Source: Bacillus sp. EB01
GTDB lineage: Bacteria > Bacillota > Bacilli > Bacillales > Cytobacillaceae
NCBI RefSeq assembly: GCF_000613125.1
Contig: NZ_HG964497.1
Coordinates: 3,412,153 to 3,476,152 of the forward strand
Direction: 5' to 3'
Length of the DNA stretch: 64,000 nt
Shown here: positions 34,370-44,082 of the stretch, in pieces
How the letters are laid out: each line of letters opens with the position of its first letter
Position numbering within the stretch: the stretch's first letter is position 1
Made by a program: the position numbers and the translations under genes
Notes under the pieces: model-generated
The model's database searches: none
Told to the model about the DNA's origin: nothing
The model's input: the letters and a program-made list of their open reading frames with translations, nothing else

Positions 34370-34759
34370 ATTGAGATTCTAAAAATAGTTGGAGTTTCAT
34401 TGATCGCTACGTTTCTAGCGATGATTATCAAGGAACAAAAGCCAAACTTCGCCTTTCTGCTCGTCTTGTTCACTGGGTGTGTGATCTTTCTTTTTCTGAT
34501 TGATCAAATTCATCAAATCATTTCAATGATAGAACGGATAGCTGCCAACGCACATGTGAACCTTGTGTACGTGGAAACCATCTTAAAGATTATTGGAATT
34601 GCATATATTGCGGAGTTTGCTTCTCAAGTAACAAAGGATGCGGGGCAGGGAGCGATTGCCTCGAAAATTGAATTGGGCGGGAAAATCCTGATTCTAACGA
34701 TGGCCATTCCAATCCTGACAGTGCTTATAGAAACCATCATTAAATTAATACCAAGCTAA
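34370..34759 (+). CDS. spoIIIAD: Stage III sporulation protein AD, apparent ATT start codon
   Basis: Conserved family sequence begins upstream of the first ATG/GTG/TTG in frame. ATT at 34370 gives MEILKIVGVSLIATFLAMII, close to the B. subtilis N-terminus, with GGGGAGG about eight bases upstream. The nearest standard codon, TTG at 34400, would cut off half of the first membrane helix. With ATT the protein has 129 residues (about 133 in B. subtilis). Conserved core: VNLVYVETILKIIGIAYIAEFASQVTKDAGQGAIASKIELGGKI. A sequencing error in the start codon is the alternative. Membrane component of the sporulation channel. Confidence 0.88.
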   Translation: MEILKIVGVSLIATFLAMIIKEQKPNFAFLLVLFTGCVIFLFLIDQIHQIISMIERIAANAHVNLVYVETILKIIGIAYIAEFASQVTKDAGQGAIASKIELGGKILILTMAIPILTVLIETIIKLIPS

Positions 34760-34937
34760 GCAGGGACCGTGAACAACTGTGAACTTTGCCTCTACAACAG
34801 TCTTACGGTCCCTTAAGGTGGGATAAAGTGAACCTTCCATCAGCTAGCTGATGGTTAGGTGAACCAATCGGACCTTTAGAGACAGTTGCCCTTTAGGGCT
34901 TACGGTCCCTTAAGGTGGGAAAAACTGAGGTGAAAAT
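34760..34937. repeat. Interspersed palindromic repeat inserted between spoIIIAD and spoIIIAE
   Basis: Contains a 22-bp direct repeat beginning CTTACGGTCC at 34802-34823 and again, identical, at 34899-34920 (period 97). Between them is a perfect 18-bp palindrome CCATCAGCTAGCTGATGG (34837-34854) that extends with one bulge on each side. The stretch CAATCGGACCTTTAGAGACA recurs with few changes at about 42380 between folD and xseA. It has no ORF. It separates genes that are nearly contiguous in B. subtilis. Confidence 0.75.
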
Positions 34938-36125
34938 ATGAAGTTTAGATTATGCATAATTCCAACACTTATTCTATTTTTCTTGTTTTTAATACCTATT
35001 CCAGCCCTTGCCTCAGCAGAAACAGTTTCCAAGGGAACTGAAGAGCTTGTAAATGCCCAGCTTGAACGGATGGAATTATCCGAAGTAATGGAATATTGGG
35101 AGAACCTATCGGAGGAATACGGGGGATTCCTCCCCGAAAGCCAAAAGGGAAGTCTTTATGAATTCCTGAAAGGGGACAAACAGTTTTCACTTGAAGAGTG
35201 GGCAAAAGGTTTCATGAAATTTGCGTTCCATGAGTTCATTTCAAATGGAAAGCTGATGGGATCAATTATATTATTAACGATTTTCAGCATGTTCCTCCAA
35301 TCCCTGCAAAATGCGTTTGAGAAAAGCACCATCAGCAAAGTAGCCTATTCAATTGTATTTATGGTTTTAGTAATTTTAGCCCTGAATAGTTTTCATATTG
35401 TTATCGATTATACAAATGAGGCAATCAGGACAATGTCGACCTTCATCCTTGCATTAATACCACTGCTGCTGGGATTGATTGCTGCTTCCGGCGGGGTTGT
35501 ATCTGCAGCCTTCTTCCATCCTGTTGTTCTGTTTCTGATGAATGTAAGTGGATTCCTCGTAGAAACTGTCGTTTTGCCTTTACTGTTCCTGTCTACACTG
35601 CTCAGCATTGTCAGTACAATGTCAGAACATTATAAAGTCACCCAGCTTGCCAGTATGCTTAAAAACTGGAGTATCGGTCTTCTTGGTATATTTCTTACTG
35701 TGTTTCTTGGTGTCCTTTCCGTTCAGGGTGCTACCTCGGCGGTTTCGGATGGGATTGCGATTAGAACGGCAAAGTTTCTTACCGGGAATTTTGTTCCAGT
35801 TATTGGGAGGGTGTTCACGGACGCAGCGGATACTGTAATAGGGGCTTCAGTCCTTCTGAAGAATTCAGTAGGAATATTCGGGGTTGTGCTGCTGCTGCTC
35901 ATTGCGGCTTTTCCAGCAATTAAAATTCTTATGATTGCCTTTATATATAAACTCGCTGCAGCGATCCTTCAGCCGCTTGGCGGCGGCCCAATCATTTCAT
36001 GCCTTGATATGATAGGCAAGAATATTATTTATGTATTTGCTTCGCTGGGAATTGTTTCGCTTATGTTCTTTTTGTGTATTGCTGTCATTGTTGCATCTGG
36101 AAATATAACAATGATGATGAGGTAA
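34938..36125 (+). CDS. spoIIIAE: Stage III sporulation protein AE
   Basis: 395 residues. Signal peptide (LCIIPTLILFFLFLIPIPALASA), a polar N-domain, then about eight hydrophobic segments (for example IVFMVLVILALNSFHIVIDY, FILALIPLLLGLIAASGG, VVLLLLIAAFPAIKILMIAFIYKLAAAI). Core integral membrane component of the SpoIIIA channel. The ATG follows GAGGTGAAAAT after the repeat insertion. Confidence 0.95.
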   Translation: MKFRLCIIPTLILFFLFLIPIPALASAETVSKGTEELVNAQLERMELSEVMEYWENLSEEYGGFLPESQKGSLYEFLKGDKQFSLEEWAKGFMKFAFHEFISNGKLMGSIILLTIFSMFLQSLQNAFEKSTISKVAYSIVFMVLVILALNSFHIVIDYTNEAIRTMSTFILALIPLLLGLIAASGGVVSAAFFHPVVLFLMNVSGFLVETVVLPLLFLSTLLSIVSTMSEHYKVTQLASMLKNWSIGLLGIFLTVFLGVLSVQGATSAVSDGIAIRTAKFLTGNFVPVIGRVFTDAADTVIGASVLLKNSVGIFGVVLLLLIAAFPAIKILMIAFIYKLAAAILQPLGGGPIISCLDMIGKNIIYVFASLGIVSLMFFLCIAVIVASGNITMMMR

Positions 36126-36138
36126 GGAGGGGAATGGA

Positions 36139-36771
36139 ATGGATTTTCTAATAGAATGGGTTACCAATATCATTTTGTTCATCCTCTTAGCAACTATCAT
36201 TGATATGCTCATGCCAAGCTCAGCCATGCAAAAATATGCGAAAATCGTAACAGGGCTCCTTCTTATTGCTATCATTCTAAGTCCAATCCTGAAGCTGATT
36301 TCTAACGATTTTGAAGAGACATTAGCTTCAATTCCAGCACTTGAGGCTTACAGTAACGGTGAAAATAGCAAAAGTTTACTAGAATCGCAGAAAAAAGAAA
36401 TACAGGAGACACAACATGCATATATTTTAGAACAAATGGCTGTCCAACTTAAGAAGGACGCGGAAGAGGAGTTGATGAAGCAGTTCGGGTACCAGATTGC
36501 AGGGATATCGGTTGCTGCAGAAAAAGCGGACGGGCAGAGCCTTCCGGAGCATATTGACGAAGTATCCTTACAATTGGCCGAGCCGGAAGAGGAAGCCCAG
36601 GCGATCAAAACAGTTGAAGTAATTAATATTCAGACAACCAGATCCTCACAAGAAAAACCAGCTAATAAGCAAGTTGATGAGGTTCGGGCATTCCTGGCGA
36701 GTAAATGGCAGGTACCTGCAGAAAAAATTGTAATCGCCATCGAGGGAGGGATGAACAAGGGTGGGCAATAA
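36139..36771 (+). CDS. spoIIIAF: Stage III sporulation protein AF
   Basis: 210 residues. Two N-terminal membrane helices (NIILFILLATIIDMLMPSSA and IVTGLLLIAIILSPILKLI) are followed by a soluble region with a ring-building-like C-terminal part. The AGGAGGGGAATGGA site lies immediately upstream. The 3' end overlaps the spoIIIAG GTG start by 11 bases. Confidence 0.94.
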   Translation: MDFLIEWVTNIILFILLATIIDMLMPSSAMQKYAKIVTGLLLIAIILSPILKLISNDFEETLASIPALEAYSNGENSKSLLESQKKEIQETQHAYILEQMAVQLKKDAEEELMKQFGYQIAGISVAAEKADGQSLPEHIDEVSLQLAEPEEEAQAIKTVEVINIQTTRSSQEKPANKQVDEVRAFLASKWQVPAEKIVIAIEGGMNKGGQ

Positions 36772-37423
36772 TCATGGTGGCCCGTTCTCCTGGCTTAAGA
36801 AAAAGCTGAATGGAGATGGGCAAAACGATAAAAAACAGATGAAATACCAGTATATGGCACTTGTCCTTTGTATTGGCGCGGCATTTATGCTGGTAGGCAA
36901 TGTCTTCCTCTCCAACAATCAGGCACTAGAAGCAACAGCCGGAGTAGATCAAACAGGCCAGGAAGAAGAAATGGCCGTATTCGGGCAAAAGAAAACAAAG
37001 AAAGAAACAGCTACGGATTATGAGCGGGCCTATGAGACTCAATTAAAGGATGCACTTGAGGACATGCTTGGGGTCGATGATGTAACGGTTGTTGTGAATC
37101 TGGAATCTACTGAATCCCGAGTTCTTGAAAAAAATACGGTCACCAAAAGGCAGACAACCGATGAAACCGATCGTGAAGGCGGTAAACGGCAGGTTGAGGA
37201 TGCTTCTGTAGACGAGCAGCTCGTCATAATCCGGAATGGAGAAAAAGAGGAGCCTATTGTTGTAGAAACCAAAAAACCCGAAATTCGCGGGGTTCTTGTA
37301 GTGGCCCGCGGAGCGGATAATATAGAAGTTAAAAAATGGATTATAGAGGCGGTTACAAGGGCCTTGGGGGTTCCAAGCCATCGGGTCGCTGTCATGCCTA
37401 AAAAAAATAAGGGGGATTCCTGA
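36761..37423 (+). CDS. spoIIIAG: Stage III sporulation protein AG
   Basis: 220 residues, GTG start inside the end of spoIIIAF, with GAGGGAGGG upstream. One membrane helix (YMALVLCIGAAFMLVGNVFLS) and an outer ring-building-motif domain (LEDMLGVDDVTVVVNLEST ... IRGVLVVARGADNIEVKKWIIEAVTRALGV). SpoIIIAG oligomerises into the large ring of the mother cell-forespore channel. Confidence 0.95.
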   Translation: MGNNHGGPFSWLKKKLNGDGQNDKKQMKYQYMALVLCIGAAFMLVGNVFLSNNQALEATAGVDQTGQEEEMAVFGQKKTKKETATDYERAYETQLKDALEDMLGVDDVTVVVNLESTESRVLEKNTVTKRQTTDETDREGGKRQVEDASVDEQLVIIRNGEKEEPIVVETKKPEIRGVLVVARGADNIEVKKWIIEAVTRALGVPSHRVAVMPKKNKGDS

Positions 37424-37425
37424 TT

Positions 37426-37989
37426 ATGTTATTAAAAAAACAAACGGTTTGGCTGCTGACAATGCTAAGTTTAGTTATCGTTCTTTCGGTTTATTATGTC
37501 ACATCTGACCCGCAAAGCGGCAAGGATTTGGCTTCAATAAGCGAGGAGACAAAGGAGAAGGCTGATGCAGGCAAGGAAACTGCCACATCCCAATCTGAAG
37601 ATGGGAAAACAATCGTAACCGAAACAACAAATGATGAAGCATTTGAAACGATTCGACTTGAGCTTACGGACCAGCGCAATCAAATGAAAGAGGAATATGA
37701 AACGATGATTGGCTCCTCCGACCTTCCAGCAGAAAAAAAGAGCGAGGCAGCTGATAAAATCGAGGCAATCAATGAGCTTGGACGCACGGAAGCTATGCTT
37801 GAAACCCTCCTTAAGACCACCATGGGCTATGAAGATGCACTGGTACGTGCGGATGGAGAGAATGTACGAGTGACAGTTAAATCAAAAAAAGAGCACTCTC
37901 CACAGGCTGCAAATCAAATCATTCAGCTTGTCCGCAATGAGGTCGGTTCGATGAAAATTACTGCGGTCGAATTCCAGCCATCCAAATAA
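37426..37989 (+). CDS. spoIIIAH: Stage III sporulation protein AH
   Basis: 187 residues. Membrane helix (TVWLLTMLSLVIVLSVYYVT), a low-complexity linker, then a YscJ/ring-building domain (TEAMLETLLKTTMGYEDALVRADGENVRVTVKS). It pairs with forespore SpoIIQ across the intermembrane space. It starts two bases after spoIIIAG and ends the operon before a terminator. Confidence 0.95.
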   Translation: MLLKKQTVWLLTMLSLVIVLSVYYVTSDPQSGKDLASISEETKEKADAGKETATSQSEDGKTIVTETTNDEAFETIRLELTDQRNQMKEEYETMIGSSDLPAEKKSEAADKIEAINELGRTEAMLETLLKTTMGYEDALVRADGENVRVTVKSKKEHSPQAANQIIQLVRNEVGSMKITAVEFQPSK

Positions 37990-37993
37990 GACG

Positions 37994-38020
37994 AAAGCCG
38001 GGCCTAGTGGCCTGGCTTTT
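37994..38020 (+). terminator. Terminator of the spoIIIA operon
   Basis: AAAGCCGGGCC / GGCCTGGCTTT stem with a TAGT loop and T-rich tail. The following stretch to 38280 contains no gene. Confidence 0.9.
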
Positions 38021-38288
38021 TCTATAGGATAAGATAGCTTGCTGTGGGAGAACCCGTGAAATGCTAATCTGAAACCTATTCTAATAGACGGAAAACATAC
38101 GGCATTATTTTAAAAGATTCCCTTTCTGTCCCTGCTAAGAGCTTCTTTTAATGAAACAGGACCCAAATTCGAAGATGAATCAATAAATATAACATTTGGC
38201 AATAATTACATAGAGCACAGTTGAAAATTTCTTTTTTCTATTAAAAGATTTACAATTAAGTAAGGGATGGATATAAATTCTTTTCATA

Positions 38289-38318
38289 TTGAACTTAGAC
38301 AAGGTATTATCGTATAGT
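38289..38318 (+). promoter_or_regulatory. Probable sigma-A promoter of accBC
   Basis: TTGAAC and TATAGT separated by 18 bases, 39 bases before the accB start. Confidence 0.5.
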
Positions 38319-38356
38319 ATTAGTAGTTAGTCTTAAATTTGAAGGAGTGCTGAAAG

Positions 38357-38878
38357 GTGTTAAAAGTACAAGAAATTCGTGAATTAATAAAATTAATTGA
38401 TCAATCCAGCATTGATGAATTTGTTTTTGAAAATGAAGGTTCAAAAATTAAGATGAAGAAGCATGGCCAGCAAATGGCTGTAGCGGTGCAGCCACAGCCT
38501 GTCGTGCAAACGCCACAAGCAGCTGTCCAGGCTCTATCCGCACCGGCACCACAGGCAGTAAATGCTCCTGCAGCTGTTCAGGAAGCACCAAGCCAGCCGG
38601 AAGCGGCAACAAAAGAGGAGCAAACTGATTTACATAAAATCGTTTCACCAATGGTTGGAACATTCTATCAGTCCCCTTCCCCTGATACTGATGCATATGT
38701 AAAGCCCGGTTCACAGATTACACCGGATACAGTTGTGTGTATTGTGGAAGCGATGAAGCTTTTCAATGAAATTGAAGCGGAAGTAAGCGGCGAAATCGTT
38801 GAGATACTCGTTAAGGATGGCCAACTTGTTGAGTACGGACAGCCGTTGTTCCTTGTAAAAACGCAAGGGGAGCGTTAA
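38357..38878 (+). CDS. accB: Biotin carboxyl carrier protein of acetyl-CoA carboxylase
   Basis: 173 residues, GTG start with AAGGAG nine bases upstream. An N-terminal segment ([22 protein letters not shown]), an Ala/Pro/Gln-rich linker, then the biotinyl domain with [14 protein letters not shown]; the lysine of AMKL is the biotin site. It carries CO2 between biotin carboxylase (AccC, next gene) and the carboxyltransferase in malonyl-CoA synthesis. Confidence 0.97.
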   Translation: MLKVQEIRELIKLIDQSSIDEFVFENEGSKIKMKKHGQQMAVAVQPQPVVQTPQAAVQALSAPAPQAVNAPAAVQEAPSQPEAATKEEQTDLHKIVSPMVGTFYQSPSPDTDAYVKPGSQITPDTVVCIVEAMKLFNEIEAEVSGEIVEILVKDGQLVEYGQPLFLVKTQGER

Positions 38879-38881
38879 TTA

Positions 38882-40234
38882 ATGATTAAGAAGTTATTAA
38901 TTGCAAACAGGGGAGAAATTGCGGTTAGGATCATTCGTGCCTGCCGTGACATGGGCATCGATTCAGTGGCCGTTTTTTCCGAAGCGGACCGTGAATCGCT
39001 TCATGTCCAGCTTGCAGATGAAGCTTACTGCATTGGCCCTAAATCCTCTAAAGACAGCTATTTGAATTTCACAAACATTATTAGTGTTGCAAAGCTTACC
39101 GGCTGTGATGCCATCCATCCTGGCTACGGCTTTTTGGCAGAGAATGCAGCATTTGCAGAATTGTGCAGGGAATGTAACATTACATTTGTCGGACCAAGTC
39201 CGGAAGCGATAAACAAAATGGGAACAAAGGATATCGCCCGTCAGACAATGAAAGAAGCAGGTGTGCCGATTGTTCCTGGCTCGGAAGGTATTATTAAAGA
39301 TAACGATGAGGCAATTGCGCTGGCAGAAACGATCGGCTATCCAGTAATCATTAAGGCTACTGCAGGCGGCGGCGGGAAAGGTATCCGGATTGCCAGAGAC
39401 GAGCAGGATTTAATCAAGGGAATTAATATTACACAGCAGGAAGCAATGACCGCATTCGGAAATCCAGGGGTATATATTGAAAAGTATATTGAAGATTTCC
39501 GCCATGTAGAGATTCAGGTACTTGCCGATACTTACGGAAATACGATTCATTTAGGCGAAAGGGATTGTTCCATTCAAAGGCGCCTTCAAAAACTTCTTGA
39601 AGAAACTCCATCTCCTGCCCTGGATTCTGAAATGAGGGCTGAAATGGGTTCGGCTGCGGTAAAAGCAGCAAAAGCGGTTGATTATACAGGCGCAGGTACT
39701 GTAGAATTTATATATGATTACCGCAATCGCAAGTTCTACTTCATGGAAATGAACACAAGGATCCAGGTTGAGCATCCCGTTACCGAAATGGTTACCGGAG
39801 TAGATCTAATTAAAGAACAAATCAAGGTTGCATCCGGTGAGGAATTGCCATTAAGCCAGGAAGAAGTCACTTTTACAGGCTGGGCAATCGAATGCCGGAT
39901 TAATGCCGAAAATCCTGAAAAGAACTTCATGCCTTCAGCCGGGAAAATAAAAATGTATTTGCCGCCTGGCGGGATTGGGGTTAGGGTTGATTCTGCGGCC
40001 TACCCGGGCTATACAATTCCTCCTTATTATGATTCAATGATTGCGAAGGTTATCACATATGGCAGTACCCGGGAAGAAGCGATTGCAAGGATGAAAAGGG
40101 CCCTTTCTGAATTTGCTGTGGAAGGGATCCATACAACAATACCATTCCATTTAAGGCTTCTTGAGCACAAGCAATTCGTGGAAGGGGAATTCAACACCAA
40201 GTTCCTGGAGCTGTATGATGTGATGAAATCCTAG
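38882..40234 (+). CDS. accC: Biotin carboxylase subunit of acetyl-CoA carboxylase
   Basis: 450 residues. ATP-grasp enzyme that carboxylates biotin on AccB. Features: [22 protein letters not shown], the glycine-rich ATP loop [31 protein letters not shown], and the metal/bicarbonate site [27 protein letters not shown]. Length is standard. It starts three bases after accB. Confidence 0.98.
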   Translation: MIKKLLIANRGEIAVRIIRACRDMGIDSVAVFSEADRESLHVQLADEAYCIGPKSSKDSYLNFTNIISVAKLTGCDAIHPGYGFLAENAAFAELCRECNITFVGPSPEAINKMGTKDIARQTMKEAGVPIVPGSEGIIKDNDEAIALAETIGYPVIIKATAGGGGKGIRIARDEQDLIKGINITQQEAMTAFGNPGVYIEKYIEDFRHVEIQVLADTYGNTIHLGERDCSIQRRLQKLLEETPSPALDSEMRAEMGSAAVKAAKAVDYTGAGTVEFIYDYRNRKFYFMEMNTRIQVEHPVTEMVTGVDLIKEQIKVASGEELPLSQEEVTFTGWAIECRINAENPEKNFMPSAGKIKMYLPPGGIGVRVDSAAYPGYTIPPYYDSMIAKVITYGSTREEAIARMKRALSEFAVEGIHTTIPFHLRLLEHKQFVEGEFNTKFLELYDVMKS

Positions 40235-40255
40235 AGATACGCGGAGGTGTCTGGA

Positions 40256-40666
40256 ATGAATGAAAACAGTATTTTGGAAATGAGCGAAGGCATGAGTGGC
40301 CATGGCAAGGTGGAAATCGCACCTGAAGTTATTGAAGTCATTGCAGGGATTGCTGCTTCAGAGGTTGAAGGAGTTGCATCGATGAGAGGCAATTTTGCCA
40401 CTGGAGTTGTTGAAAAGCTTGGTAAAAAGAATCACGGAAAAGGAATCAAGGTTGAACTGACTGAATCCGGAATCAAGGTAGATGTTTTCTGCATGATGAA
40501 ATTTGGAGTATCGATTCCTTCTGTTGCACAAAAAGTACAGGATAATATCCGCCAGACATTGATGAACATGACAGCTCTCACAGCCGAAGAAGTCAATGTC
40601 CATATCGTTGGTATCCAATTCGAAACCGTTAAGCAGGAAATGCCTGAAGTAGAACAAGAAATGTAG
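40256..40666 (+). CDS. yqhY: Asp23/Gls24 family envelope stress-type protein (YqhY-like)
   Basis: 136 residues from the ATG at 40256, with GGAGG seven bases upstream; a GTG three codons earlier lies within that site. Asp23 family core: GKVEIAPEVIEVIAGIAASEVEGVASMRG and VPSVAQKVQDNIRQTLMNMT-like repeats. In B. subtilis YqhY is linked to the control of acetyl-CoA carboxylase, matching its place right after accC. Confidence 0.9.
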   Translation: MNENSILEMSEGMSGHGKVEIAPEVIEVIAGIAASEVEGVASMRGNFATGVVEKLGKKNHGKGIKVELTESGIKVDVFCMMKFGVSIPSVAQKVQDNIRQTLMNMTALTAEEVNVHIVGIQFETVKQEMPEVEQEM

Positions 40667-40993
40667 GCTTTAGCTTACTTTCTTGATGAACGGGAAAAAT
40701 AGAAAATGGGGGCCGAGGCTAAATGCTTCTGCCCTTTTTTTAATTGGGTAGGAGAAGATGTATATGGTTCTGCGTTTGTCAGTCTGTTTTCCCCTTTTGG
40801 TCTCCTTTATGGAATACCAGGATGCCTTTTTTCGCATTTGGTGAAACTATCGGCAGAGTTTTCATCCATTGCAGTGCATTCATCTTTTCTGTATGCTATT
40901 ATTTTCAAGGGGATAGCAAAATAAGCATCCAATTTATGACTATTTGCGCAATTTACTGATTTGCGATTAATTTATAAAGGAGCTAATTGTATA
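40667..40993. other. yqhY-nusB intergenic region with a probable terminator
   Basis: A GC-rich stem with an internal loop (GGG..AGGC / GCTT..CCC) followed by seven T spans about 40707-40742. Two overlapping reading frames further on (40706-40959) have no ribosome binding site or recognisable sequence and are not called. The nusB promoter should lie near 40900-40980. Confidence 0.55.
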
Positions 40994-41386
40994 ATGAAAA
41001 GAAGGACAGCCAGGGAAAAGGCACTTCAGGCGCTTTTTCAAATCGACGTAAGTGATGCGGAACCAACTGCCGCAATAGAACATGTACTTGAGGAAGAACA
41101 GGGAGATTCGTACCTGTCAAGACTTGTAAATGGGACGGTCGAACATAAGCAGGAAATTGATGGCTTGATTACAAGGAACTTGGAGAAGTGGTCTTTGGAA
41201 AGGCTCGCTGGTGTTGATAGAAACCTGCTCCGCCTAGGAGTTTTTGAATTAAAGTATTGCTCTGAAGAAGTGCCTGCAAATGTTGTATTGGATGAGGCAA
41301 TTGAAATTGCAAAGCTTTATGGAGACGATCAATCAAGTAAATTCATCAATGGCGTCCTATCAAAGGTTAAGCAGCAATTGATTTAA
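40994..41386 (+). CDS. nusB: Transcription antitermination factor NusB
   Basis: 130 residues from the ATG at 40994 (MKRRTAREKALQALFQIDVS), AAAGGAGC upstream. All-helical NusB fold: LERLAGVDRNLLRLGVFEL and EEVPANVVLDEAIEIAKLYGDDQSSKFINGVL are the signature. It binds boxA RNA together with ribosomal protein S10 in rRNA antitermination. The open frame from 40961 adds unrelated residues. Confidence 0.96.
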   Translation: MKRRTAREKALQALFQIDVSDAEPTAAIEHVLEEEQGDSYLSRLVNGTVEHKQEIDGLITRNLEKWSLERLAGVDRNLLRLGVFELKYCSEEVPANVVLDEAIEIAKLYGDDQSSKFINGVLSKVKQQLI

Positions 41387-41431
41387 AGATGAATAATGAT
41401 TGGCGGCTCCTACAAAAAGGGAGGAATCGGG

Positions 41432-42298
41432 ATGGCAGCTAAATTGATTGATGGGAAAGAAATTGCCAAGAAGAAACGGCAGGAGATTGCCCAAAAGGTT
41501 AAGGAATTAAAAGAGAGGGACATCCATCCTGGACTAGCTGTAATTCTAGTCGGAGATAACCATGCTTCTCGGACCTATGTCAAAAACAAGGAAAAGGCCT
41601 GCAATGAAGCTGGTATCAATTCGTTCATGTTTGAACTTCCCGCATCTATCTCGCAGGAGCAGCTTTTGGAAAAAATATCTCAACTTAATCATGATGATAA
41701 AGTTCATGGCATTCTTGTACAGCTTCCGCTTCCTGCTCATATAGAGGAAAAAACAGTAATTGAGGCAATTGCCCCAAATAAGGATGTCGATGGCTTCCAC
41801 CCGATAAATATTGGACGAATGATGACCGGACAGGATGCCTTCCTACCATGCACACCATATGGTATCCTCGTTTTGCTGGAGGAAATCGGTCTTGAAATAA
41901 CCGGAAAGCATGTAGTTATAGTCGGCAGGAGCAATATTGTCGGAAAACCTGCGGGACAGCTTTTCCTGAATCAAAATGCTACTGTTACATATTGCCATTC
42001 AAGGACCAAGGATCTTGAATTCCACACTCGCCAGGCAGATATCCTCGTTTCAGCAATTGGAAAACCAAACTTTATCCGCGCAAGCCACATCAAGGAAGGC
42101 GCAGCAGTCATTGATGTTGGAATTAACAGAAATGAAACAGGTAAACTTTGCGGGGACGTGCATTTTGAAGAGGTTGCTGAAAAGGCAGGCTATATAACCC
42201 CTGTTCCTGGAGGAGTAGGGCCAATGACCATTACAATGCTTTTATTTAATACTTTGAAAGCTGCGAGCCAATCAAAGTCTGTGCTTACAAAGGCATAA
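41432..42298 (+). CDS. folD: Bifunctional methylene-THF dehydrogenase/methenyl-THF cyclohydrolase FolD
   Basis: 288 residues from the ATG at 41432 (MAAKLIDGKEIAKKKR), GGGAGG upstream. Catalytic lysine in SRTYVKNKEKACNEAG, GILVQLPLPAHIEE, the PNKDVDGFHPINIGRM loop, the NADP site VIVGRSNIVGKPAGQL and PVPGGVGPMTITMLL at the end. It interconverts the one-carbon tetrahydrofolates, using units that the glycine cleavage system supplies. Confidence 0.97.
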   Translation: MAAKLIDGKEIAKKKRQEIAQKVKELKERDIHPGLAVILVGDNHASRTYVKNKEKACNEAGINSFMFELPASISQEQLLEKISQLNHDDKVHGILVQLPLPAHIEEKTVIEAIAPNKDVDGFHPINIGRMMTGQDAFLPCTPYGILVLLEEIGLEITGKHVVIVGRSNIVGKPAGQLFLNQNATVTYCHSRTKDLEFHTRQADILVSAIGKPNFIRASHIKEGAAVIDVGINRNETGKLCGDVHFEEVAEKAGYITPVPGGVGPMTITMLLFNTLKAASQSKSVLTKA

Positions 42299-42329
42299 AT
42301 GTAAATATTCCATCAATGGTGACCTTTCA

Positions 42330-42445
42330 CTGTTGGTCAGTCTTGCAAAGCCGAATACTGAACCAAGGGGACATCTTGATACAGCAATCGGATCTTTAGG
42401 GACACTTGGCCTTTAAGGTGAAAAGTCCTAAAGACCAGGATAAAG
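42330..42445. repeat. Second copy of the repeat found in the spoIIIA operon
   Basis: CAATCGGATCTTTAGGGACA and TTGGCCTTTAAGG match the stretch near 34866-34898 with few changes. The central palindrome of the spoIIIA copy is not preserved here. Confidence 0.55.
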
Positions 42446-42453
42446 AAAGTAAA

Positions 42454-42532
42454 AGCCTCTTGCCTAAGGGTTGCATTTCTTATTCGTGACGAATGAGAAA
42501 TGTAACCTTATAATGGAAGGGGCTGTTTTTTT
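42454..42532 (+). terminator. Long composite terminator between folD and xseA
   Basis: An outer stem AGCCTCTT / AAGGGGCT encloses a second long stem (AAGG.TTGCATTTCTTATTC with GAATGAGAAATGTAACCTT, a few G.T pairs) closed by a GTGAC loop. Eight T follow. The 42533-42723 remainder is AT-rich without a gene. Confidence 0.8.
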
Positions 42533-42723
42533 AAAGGTTGTTTTAATAAACTGGTTGGGATGGGGAGCATTGGATTGAATTCTGCTCCATAAAACCAGCA
42601 ATCTTTAAGAAGGATTCTATTCGACAGCCAAAACTGAGTGGAAATTAACAGGCTTGTTTAACATAGTCTAAAAAATTTTAGATTTTTTTGAAAGCATGAC
42701 CATTTAATGAGGAGTACATTCCC

Positions 42724-44082
42724 ATGCAGGATAATAACCGATATTTAACTATTACTGCTCTGACAAAGTACATAAAGAGGAAATTTGATGCGGATCCGCA
42801 TTTGCAGGATATTTTTATCAAAGGTGAAATTTCCAACCTAAAGCAGCATTCCAGCGGGCATATGTATTTTACCCTGAAGGACGAGCGCTCCAGAATTCTT
42901 GCTGTCATGTTTGCCAGCAATTCCCGAAGCTTGAAATTTGCGCCGGAAAATGGGATGAAAATCATTGCCAGGGGAGAAGTTTCCGTTTACGAGGCGAGTG
43001 GCCAGTATCAAATTTATATAAAAGAAATGAAGCCGGATGGCATCGGCGAATTGTTCCTTGCTTATGAACAGTTAAAAAAGAAGCTTGATGCTGAGGGGTT
43101 GTTCCGGACAGACAGGAAAAGGCGGCTTCCTTTGTTCCCTAAAACAATTGGGATAATCACATCTCCTACTGGTGCTGCAATCAGGGATATCATCACAACG
43201 ATTAAGCGGCGTTACCCCATTGCAAGGCTGCTTGTTTATCCGGCGCTTGTTCAGGGGGAGTATGCTGCAAAATCGGTTGCTGACGCCATTATCAGGTCCA
43301 ATCAGGATGGAGAGGCAGATGTCCTTATAGTCGGCAGGGGTGGAGGTTCCATTGAAGAGCTTTGGGCCTTTAATGAGGAAGTAGTAGCCAGGGCAATCTA
43401 CTCTTCCACCGTTCCTGTTATCTCTGCGGTCGGACACGAAACTGATTACACAATTGCTGACTACGTAGCTGACCTTAGGGCGCCAACCCCGACAGGAGCG
43501 GCGGAATTGGCAGTTCCCCATATTGATGAACTCCTCGAACGGGTTCTTCAGCGGCAAGGAAGGCTTATCCGGGCCATGAAGGAAAAATTCAGCTTTCAAA
43601 AAACCCGGCTTGATCGGATTCAACGCTCCTATGCGTTCCGTTATCCAAGGAGATTATATGAGCAAAAGCTTGAACAATTGGACAGGCTTACGGAAAATCT
43701 AAATCGGGGTACATACCGCCTGGCAACTCTAAAAAGAGATACACATGCCCAGGTTACACGAAGGCTTGAAAGAAATAATCCACGCCAGCTTCTTACAGAA
43801 GCCAGCAGCCGGCATGGAAGGTCTGAAAGGGAACTGATAAGGGCGATGAATGTTATTCTTGCCAGCAAAAAAGCGGAATTTGGTAAAACTGTTGCCTCAC
43901 TAGGGGCACTTAGTCCGTTAAAAATCATGGAACGCGGTTACAGCCTTGCCTATACCGAGGACAATCGTTTAATTAAGACAATACAACAAGCAGATATAGA
44001 TGATAGGGTAACAATCAAACTTACAGACGGAAGCCTGCTTTGCAGGGTTCAGGAGAAAGTGGAGGAGCCTAAAAATGAGTGA
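42724..44082 (+). CDS. xseA: Exodeoxyribonuclease VII large subunit
   Basis: 452 residues. An N-terminal OB domain ([29 protein letters not shown]), a catalytic domain with [22 protein letters not shown] and [17 protein letters not shown], and [30 protein letters not shown], then a long helical C-terminus. Digests single-stranded DNA together with XseB. It overlaps xseB by eight bases. Confidence 0.96.
   Translation: MQDNNRYLTITALTKYIKRKFDADPHLQDIFIKGEISNLKQHSSGHMYFTLKDERSRILAVMFASNSRSLKFAPENGMKIIARGEVSVYEASGQYQIYIKEMKPDGIGELFLAYEQLKKKLDAEGLFRTDRKRRLPLFPKTIGIITSPTGAAIRDIITTIKRRYPIARLLVYPALVQGEYAAKSVADAIIRSNQDGEADVLIVGRGGGSIEELWAFNEEVVARAIYSSTVPVISAVGHETDYTIADYVADLRAPTPTGAAELAVPHIDELLERVLQRQGRLIRAMKEKFSFQKTRLDRIQRSYAFRYPRRLYEQKLEQLDRLTENLNRGTYRLATLKRDTHAQVTRRLERNNPRQLLTEASSRHGRSERELIRAMNVILASKKAEFGKTVASLGALSPLKIMERGYSLAYTEDNRLIKTIQQADIDDRVTIKLTDGSLLCRVQEKVEEPKNE

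Noticed and set aside
40706-40959. Overlapping 71-72 codon ORFs between yqhY and nusB
   Set aside because: No ribosome binding site, start within a terminator-like hairpin, no recognisable sequence, and no gene at this place in B. subtilis.
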